NCBI GenBank assembly: GCA_964059195.1
Contig: CAXKWD010000003.1
Coordinates: 196,440,174 to 196,504,173 of the forward strand
Length of the DNA: 64,000 bases
Reading direction: 5' to 3'
DNA from: Ectobius pallidus
Taxonomy: Eukaryota; Arthropoda; Insecta; Blattodea; Ectobiidae
The translations under genes and the position numbers were made by a program. The notes under the pieces were generated by a model. It searched no databases, was not told where the DNA came from, and saw only the letters and a program-made list of their open reading frames with translations. Shown here piece by piece: positions 58,098-64,000 of the stretch. The stretch's first letter is position 1; each line of letters opens with the position of its first letter.

Positions 58098-58125
58098 CCA
58101 ATATGATCCTGCCCGTAAGGACCAA
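58098..58125 (-). promoter_or_regulatory. Probable primer-binding site of the BEL/Pao element
   Basis: Immediately inside the 5' LTR the minus strand reads TTGGTCCTTACGGGCAGGAT. A TGG one base after the LTR end is where a tRNA primer (CCA end) would pair. The tRNA species is not identified. GGACCAATGTT also recurs just inside the LTR edge. Confidence 0.5.
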
Positions 58126-59045
58126 TGTTTGAGATCAGGCTCGTGAGAGGACCAATGTTAGGGATTGGACGATAATATCCGTGAGAGGATAAATGCAGGA
58201 TAGATTAATAGGGTAGCTTCATGTAAGGATGAAACAATGTACATGTGAGAAGTATAAAATTTCGGAGGACCATTTAGAGCAAGAAGGGACTATATCACGA
58301 GGACACTGGGTACAGAGATCAAAGGAAACATATTGGTTAAACAATCTAGAATGTAATGAAATACTTGCACTTTATTAATACTTGTAACCACTCGAAGAAA
58401 TAATAGGTGAACACTGAATAATAATTGAATAAACACGTTGAAACAATGAATTGGAATTTGGCGCGAACCAGATTGCACCACTAGAAGTAATTTAGTAAAT
58501 TTTGTAATTTACTAATGAATTATATCTCAATTTAACGGTAATAAAATTTGTTGTAGAATGAATGTATTTTAAGTTATTAGCACTTGATTGTTCACGTTTT
58601 ATAGCTTCTTGGTGAGTGATGACGTCACACGCTATGTACTTACTTGGAACTAATAAGTGAATCTAATGAACTTGTAATACGGCGAATAAGTAAATTATGT
58701 ATAAGTGATTTACTTGAAATTAATAAAACTTATAAGGAAGTTTTATTCCAATGATTTCTAGTGAAATACAAAGAGCGCGAACTGGCTTTTGTTACTAGAA
58801 CCGGAGCAGTGTCAGACCGTGACTTGATCGTGTAACTGCAGGCTTAATACTGATGAGGCTTCCTGACGCTCTTTGAGGCGTCTTTAAAGAGGGAATACCC
58901 GACACAAAGAACTCGTGATCAGGATATGATGAAATATACGCCTACTCAACTTAATACTTGGCGCAAGAACACCTGGCGGATGATTTGAATTAAAACTATT
59001 CACTGCACATAATAAATATGCTGGACAAAACACTTAGCTTGCGTG

Positions 59046-59049
<4 letters not shown>
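58126..59049 (-). repeat. 5' LTR of the BEL/Pao element
   Basis: 924 bp, matching 50605-51528. Transcription should begin here and run leftwards. No TATA position can be fixed with confidence. Confidence 0.95.
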
Positions 59050-59092
<43 letters not shown>

Positions 59093-59093
59093 T
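59050..59093. repeat. (TA)n microsatellite, BEL insertion target
   Basis: A run of about 20 TA dinucleotides adjoins the 5' LTR; a shorter (TA)n run lies just outside the other LTR at 50590-50604. The element evidently inserted into one (TA)n tract. Confidence 0.9.
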
Positions 59094-59483
59094 ACGAAGG
59101 AACTGTTTCTATCAGAATTCACGCTGTTTTAGTTAAATTTATTCCCTATATCTCGTGTGGTTTTCTATCCCCTAACATTATAAAATAAATATGAACACGG
59201 CATTTCTGAAATCATCGTGGAATGGACAATCTCAAAATAACTTTAACAATCCTACTACTAGGCATGTAAACTAAAATAGGAGAAAGCAAGGGGAAAATGA
59301 AATAAAATGTAAACCAAGGAAAACTAGAAAAAAAACGAAAATGAAAATAACAGAATTATTAACAAAAGGTCATAAGGGTAAAGAATAGTGGAACGGCAAC
59401 AAAACAAAAGCAGGAAATTAGAACTGGGCAGGCGTAGTAAGCGTTGTGTTAAGCTGGAGCACACAATGGATGTAGCCTATAAC

Positions 59484-60108
59484 TAGACCTGGGATTTTAG
59501 GCTCTAAAAAATTAGTTTTAGGCACCTAAAATAGGCTTTTCAAACAAGTAAATAGGCTCTTAAAAGATAAAATAGGCGCTTTAAAATGTGTAAATAGATA
59601 GAAAATAGACTTTAAAATATTACAATATACACTTAAACTGTAACATGGTCTTTTTTTTACTGCAAGAAACGTGGTATATCTATTTTTAACAGAATTAACT
59701 GCAAAGTTAGGCATCACGAACTATATTCACTTAAACAGATGTTCTTTCACTGGTGACTTGACGCAGAAGTTCATCCCCCTCAATCCTCCCCCTCCCCTGT
59801 CAGTCAGCATTCCTTTAGCGACAATTGTTTGGAATAATCAAGTTTCTGTGAAAAACCCACCTCTGCTGTTCTGCTTTTCATTGAGGGATGTCCATTATAA
59901 GATTGTGAAGTTGAATTTTAAATGCACAAAATAGGCATTTTAGGCACTAAAATAGTAAAATAGGCTCCAAAGGTCCAAATAGGCATTTTAGGGCACTATA
60001 AAACTCTATAAATGTAAGGGATTTATCACGAAACGTCAACATATTGAAAAATTTTCATGTTATTTCATAAGGAACAAAATAGGCATTTGCCTTAAAATCC
60101 CAGGTCTA
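59484..60108. mobile_element. hAT-like MITE A (625 bp, 8-bp TSD)
   Basis: Termini TAGACCTGGGATTTTAGGC and GCCTTAAAATCCCAGGTCTA are inverted repeats, flanked by exact CCTATAAC at 59476-59483 and 60109-60116. Both sides carry clusters of AATAGGC / GGCATTTTAGGC (59500-59575 and 59930-60085). The small frames inside are not genes. An 8-bp duplication indicates a hAT-type transposase acting in trans. Confidence 0.92.
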
Positions 60109-60116
60109 CCTATAAC

Positions 60117-60585
60117 ATATTAATAAAAAAAACTGCTTCAACGCAGAAGGCCGGGAACAAAGAATATTCACTTTACATGACTTGAGTAGAAGAATCCCGG
60201 CAAACTCACCACACTAGGAATCATGACAAACTATTTTCATTGAATGTTGTAGATCCTTTTTAAATGTTTAAACTTACAAATGAAAGTATAGGGTAGGACT
60301 ATGAATATATTTATAATGCAGAATATTGGTACCTAGATGTAAGTTAGTGAAGAAAACAGACACCCATAAAAAAACCATATGCGACTGCATCGTGCCACTC
60401 TAATGCATTGCGGTAGTTGGAAGCACACATACATACTGCATGATCCCTTGAAGTTCGGTACAGACAGGCAATATTCCACGAAGCTTCCATCAGCTCCTTG
60501 TGATATTCTCTGGGATTTCTCCCTCGGGTAGTGACTATTTTGTTGTAAGATCGCTGAACGTTACAAATCTTGACATATCCATTCT
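60117..60585. other. Unassigned DNA
   Basis: No recognisable gene or repeat termini. Confidence 0.45.
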
Positions 60586-60736
60586 GGACGGCTACGGCCA
60601 GACAGAAAGCGATAAAGTAGTGCGATACGTTTTAGCGAGAAACTGTTTTTGCGATACGTTTGAAGCGAGTTGAACGATAAGCGATACTGGCCAAACAGAA
60701 GAAGAGTGTTGGAATCTCGCACGCTGCTACAGTAGA

Positions 60737-61038
60737 ATGGCGCTATCAAAGAGAGCACGTAAATTATTCTTGCTTAGTGAGAATTTGTCGTGGAAACTAG
60801 ATGATGTACCACAGAGAGAGAGTGGGTTTATAAAATTAACAGACAAAGAATGGAATATGAGAATTTCATACCTTATTCCAAAATTTATGTGAGTGTCCGG
60901 AAAAGTTTTATTAGTACTGTCGGATGTCGAAAAGCACATTCACGTTGATTTTGAAGGCGATTGAGAAGAAACTGGAAAAAAAGGAATTGAATTACAGAAG
61001 ATCTATTTCACCAGAGGAAAGATTAGTAGTAACTCTCA
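60737..61038 (+). pseudogene. Harbinger transposase first-exon remnant
   Basis: ATG at 60737 opens MALSKRARKLFLLSENLSWK; after a stop and frame changes it gives KAIEKKLEKKELNYRRSISP then EERLVVTLR. The phrase 'xYRxxIxPEERLxVTLR' is characteristic of the start of PIF/Harbinger nuclease proteins. It is followed directly by AG|GTAAGT (about 61037), a good splice donor. Nothing corresponding to the DDE catalytic domain follows before the right end, so the element could not mobilise itself. Confidence 0.6.
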
Positions 61039-61308
61039 GGTAAGTTTTTATTTTAAAACGTTAAATTGCACATTTTAATTCGCAAGGAACAAACACCTAT
61101 CGAGGCGTAATAATAGATGGCTGTAAATAGGAGCAATGTGCATTATCAGGATATAAAAAAAGGATCAAAACATGGTGGACGTGTTCCTTACTCGACTGAC
61201 GCAGCGTGTTAAGCGATAAAATATCAAACTACTTTGACTTTCTGGCTAGTGTAGCGATTCTCGTATCGCACTCTTATGACGCGAGATTGCCTGTGTGGCC
61301 ATCAAATA

Positions 61309-62299
61309 CAGTGAGTCCCACGCAAGAGTTGGCCAATGACGCGGGTTCCTGCGGCGCGGTGGGCACAGCTCCAACTCCCGAGCGATCGGGTGAAATATCT
61401 ACGCTAATGAAGCCGCGATCGGTGTTATGATTCAGGTTCTCACATTTACAGTTGGAATTACAATGAAAATAACCACGTACCTCATCATAAGATGTGTTGG
61501 AAATGTCCTCCTCTTGCATCCACACAACATTGGAACCTTTTAAAGAAATTTTCTTTCACGCGCATAAGTTCAGCTTCCGAGATAGAATTAATTTCTCTTC
61601 TGATATTGTCTTTAAGTTCTTCTAATGTGTGTGGGTTTGATCTAATTTCTGTTCAGTAAGTACGCGCCGCTTGGTCCCTCGTTTACTATCGAGAATCGAA
61701 CCCGTTTCCCGAAGTTTGCTTACAAGTTTTCGCACGGCTTCTCTGCTTGGAGGACGTACACCTAGGAATTTTGCTAAAAACCGACGTCTTGCGTCCTTGC
61801 AAGATGATGTAATAAATCGCATAAGTTTTTCTTTGTGAGAACCTGAACCATTACACCAACAGCGGGCTTTATTAGCGTAGATATTTCACCCGTTTCCTTT
61901 GTAATGTACGGGAAGTTGACCTATACACTTTATTTTTCAAGTTTCTCCATAAAAAATATTCACATACTGTTAGAAGAACGTAAAGACAATATCACATAAG
62001 CCTATCACAAGAGAAATGAACTTGGTCTCGGAAGCTGAACTTATGCGCGTGAAAGAAAATTTCCTAAAATGGTGTCAGTGTTGTGTGGATGCGAGAGGAG
62101 AACATTTCCAACATCTCTTGTGATGAGGTACGTGTTTATTTTCATTGTAATTTTAACTGTAAATGTGAGAACCTGAATCATTACACCGATCGCGGCTTTA
62201 TTAGCGTAGATATTTCACCCGATCGCTTGGGAGTTGGAGCTGTGCCCGCCGCGCCGCAGGAACCCGCGTCATTGGCCAACTCTTGCGTGGGACACACTG
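61309..62299. mobile_element. Palindromic mariner-like derivative, TA-flanked
   Basis: TA dinucleotides at 61307-61308 and 62300-62301 flank inverted termini CAGTGAGTCCCACGCAAGAG and CAGTGTGTCCCACGCAAGAG (right end, reverse complement). Arms of about 280 bp (61309-61590 and 62020-62299) enclose ~430 bp. A third copy of the sub-terminal part, GCTTTATTAGCGTAGATATT, lies at 61867-61886 in the same orientation as the right arm. Confidence 0.82.
61499..61830 (-). pseudogene. Internally deleted mariner-like transposase
   Basis: From 61822 the minus frame reads DARRRFLAKFLGVRPPSREA, LVSKLRETGSI and RRVLTEQKLD, the N-terminal helix-turn-helix region of the family seen at 12507-13400. At a CACACA-type junction near 61630 it passes straight to LEELKDNIRREINSISEAEL, MRVKENF and GGHFQHIL, the C-terminus. 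The whole catalytic core is missing. The right arm carries the C-terminal segment again on the plus strand (about 62028-62120). Confidence 0.78.
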
Positions 62300-62845
62300 T
62301 AGAATGATCGTTCATTTGACTGCATAAGCGGGAAACGCGTTGGCCGCTTGTAACGTATAGAACGCAACGCACTCTTTTATCGCGCTCTGTCTGGACGTAC
62401 CCTAGCTGGACCGTTCGTATAATCGTTGTATCACAATGCTACCAAATGAGGTGACCATATTACTTAGCGATGCCATACTCTCCTGTGACATACAACGTCT
62501 CATGGTACAATAACCTTATTTTGTGGAAAAAGAAGTTGCCACGACTTATGCCCCATCCCTCTTATGATGTCAGAAACGATGTTTCAAAGACTTAGCATTT
62601 ATGATGATGTACAGGTAGGGAATAAAAAAGCGGACCGACTCTTGTAGTTGATTCAGAGCCTTGAGATACGTAAATAAATGTAAGAGATGTAACGGAAACG
62701 TTTCCACAAGCAAAACAAATTAAGTAAAATGATTTCTGAATTCAAGCAATGCACATTTCTATACATTCCCTGGCTCATATCGACAATCTAGATATTTTAT
62801 TCAGTACGCTTTTTTTCCCTACCTGTAAAGAGTCATAGCCATAAG

Positions 62846-63471
62846 TAGGGTTCGGATGTTTATGATATGTCATACTTTTATCCTGACCTTCATTCTTGCC
62901 GCAAACACAAATTACACATGAATTACACATTTGTTTTCCTAGTCGTACAGTTTTTATTTTGCATATAAAGTCATATTTTGGTCATTTTCATGGTCTTCGT
63001 CATATTTCGGACATATTTGTAATTTAACGTCATATTTCGGTTTTAAATTCAGTAAAAGAGCACAATTATTCAGTATATGCACTAAATTGTCAACTTATTT
63101 TTTTTCCAAAATGAGTAACGAATATTTTGGTTTTATCGCAACTGAAATGCAAAGAGACAATAAGTAATAGCCCAATTACCTCTTCCTGCTTGTTAACAAC
63201 TTCCAATAGACATTTTTTTTTAATATTTTCATTTCATTTACAGATTAGAAGTTCTTTAACTTGTAAAATTGTTAAAAGGTGATTATCTGATTGAATTAAT
63301 GTGATGTAATAATTTAGTGTCATTAAACGTTTTATATTGGAACATTTATTTTTAGAAAATATATTCTTTTATGAGGTCATATTTAGGATTTTTGGTCATA
63401 TTTAGTCATTTTTAAGGTTATATTTGCAGTCATATTTTCCACTTTTTTAGGTCATAAATATCCGAACCCTA
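62846..63471. mobile_element. hAT-like MITE B (626 bp, near-perfect 8-bp TSD)
   Basis: Termini TAGGGTTCGGATGTTTATGA and TCATAAATATCCGAACCCTA are inverted repeats. Flanks GCCATAAG (62838-62845) and GACATAAG (63472-63479) match at 7 of 8. The sub-terminal regions hold repeated GTCATATTT and GGTCATTTT motifs. No coding frame. Confidence 0.85.
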
Positions 63472-63479
63472 GACATAAG

Positions 63480-64000
63480 TATACAGTAAAAGACGTATTT
63501 TTATTTCTTCCTTAAGGTGAGCTGTGTCAGGTTGTCCCCCGTGTAGGCTACAGTTTGCACAGCACTCGGTTAGCTTGCTATTTGTTAAGGCCTGCTTAAT
63601 GCTTGCCACACCATCACAAGGAATTCCTTAAATCACTGGTTGCTGGAATAAATACCCTTCGTTGTGTGACACCCTGTTTTGTCCATCCCCACCCCATTAC
63701 GTCACTGGAGACAGCGTTTACAACTCTTAAGAGTCGACTTACTGAAACAGTCCACAACTTGTTCATAATCATTATGCAGACGTCACTAGACTGTGTCCAA
63801 CTTTATCTTGTATTATTTCCCATGGCTCTTCTTCAGACACAATGTAACTACTTCAACATGCAACCTTCTTGTTCAAACTTAACAATGAACATTACAGAAG
63901 TCTCGAAGGAATAACTCCACGGAAGCTCTATAACTGTCGTCACCTTATTATATGATCTACTGTGTGTTTAATTTACTTTTCAGGCAGCTTGGGAATTTCT
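63480..64000. other. Unassigned DNA at window end
   Basis: A 103-codon frame at 63603-63914 has no family motif and ordinary composition; I do not call it a gene. Confidence 0.45.

Larger units (their letters stand above)
50605..59049 (-). mobile_element. BEL/Pao LTR retrotransposon, nearly complete
   Basis: An 8445-bp element bounded by 924-bp LTRs, oriented right to left. It is flanked by TATAT on both sides, within an (AT)n run. The LTRs look the same along their whole length by eye, implying a recent insertion. It encodes Gag-protease-RT-RNase H in one frame (53918-57829) and integrase in another (52623 to about 54092). About 1.1 kb between the integrase stop and the 3' LTR has no recognisable product. 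Confidence 0.95.
60588..62403 (+). mobile_element. PIF/Harbinger-like element relic containing a nested mariner
   Basis: The left end GGCTACGGCCAGACAGAAAG-CGATAAAGTAGTGCG faces the right end GCACTCTTTTATCGCGCTCT-GTCTGGACGTACCC as inverted repeats. A transposase exon remnant lies at 60737-61038. A TA-flanked palindromic mariner derivative occupies 61309-62299. No clean target duplication could be read. Confidence 0.6.

Noticed and set aside
63603..63914. 103-codon plus frame at the window end
   Set aside because: Unremarkable composition and no recognisable motif; consistent with chance in this region.

Overview
The window looks like accessory (intergenic or heterochromatin-like) DNA from a large, AT-rich insect genome. 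Microsatellites, 5'-truncated LINEs, mariner relics, tRNA-derived SINEs, a BEL/Pao retrotransposon and hAT, Harbinger and Helitron-type repeats fill it. I found no convincing host protein-coding gene. The repeat mix fits a polyneopteran such as a cockroach or termite, but that placement is inference. Almost every recognisable reading frame belongs to a mobile element, and most are broken. All identity figures are by-eye estimates.

Layout. 1-2396: tandem, partly nested copies of a Helitron-like non-autonomous element, abutting a gutted Tigger-like element (2397-2890). 2.9-10.4 kb: mostly unassigned DNA with one long copy of an ~0.9-kb interspersed repeat, a 23-bp perfect hairpin, a palindromic repeat and an LTR-retrotransposon 5' fragment. 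10.46-21.83 kb: a locus present three times in tandem. Copy 1 carries a TA-flanked mariner relic and copy 2 a 5'-truncated LINE; the other copies preserve the empty sites. 21.8-31.4 kb: tRNA-like sequence, transposase and LINE fragments, microsatellites, an A/C-rich low-complexity tract, a palindromic mariner, an inverted pair of one MITE family and a second long copy of the ~0.9-kb repeat.

31.6-42.7 kb: two copies of one LINE family in opposite orientation. One is interrupted by an insertion that has inverted terminal repeats, a 13-bp target duplication and a hammerhead-like motif, so it resembles a Penelope-like element. Also here are a palindromic mariner, a hAT-like element, a fragment of an unnamed protein family, and a LINE split by a SINE. 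43.6-50.2 kb: a SINE with 11-bp target duplications, mariner mosaics, a foldback-like element whose arms are arrays of ~160-bp repeats, and a TA-flanked MITE. 50605-59049: a nearly complete minus-strand BEL/Pao retrotransposon with two 924-bp LTRs that look identical and one frame break between RNase H and integrase. 59.5-63.5 kb: two hAT-like MITEs of almost equal length around a Harbinger relic that holds a palindromic mariner derivative.

The sequences act together as a record of insertions inside insertions. Duplicated segments supply pre-insertion sites, and several elements form long inverted repeats.
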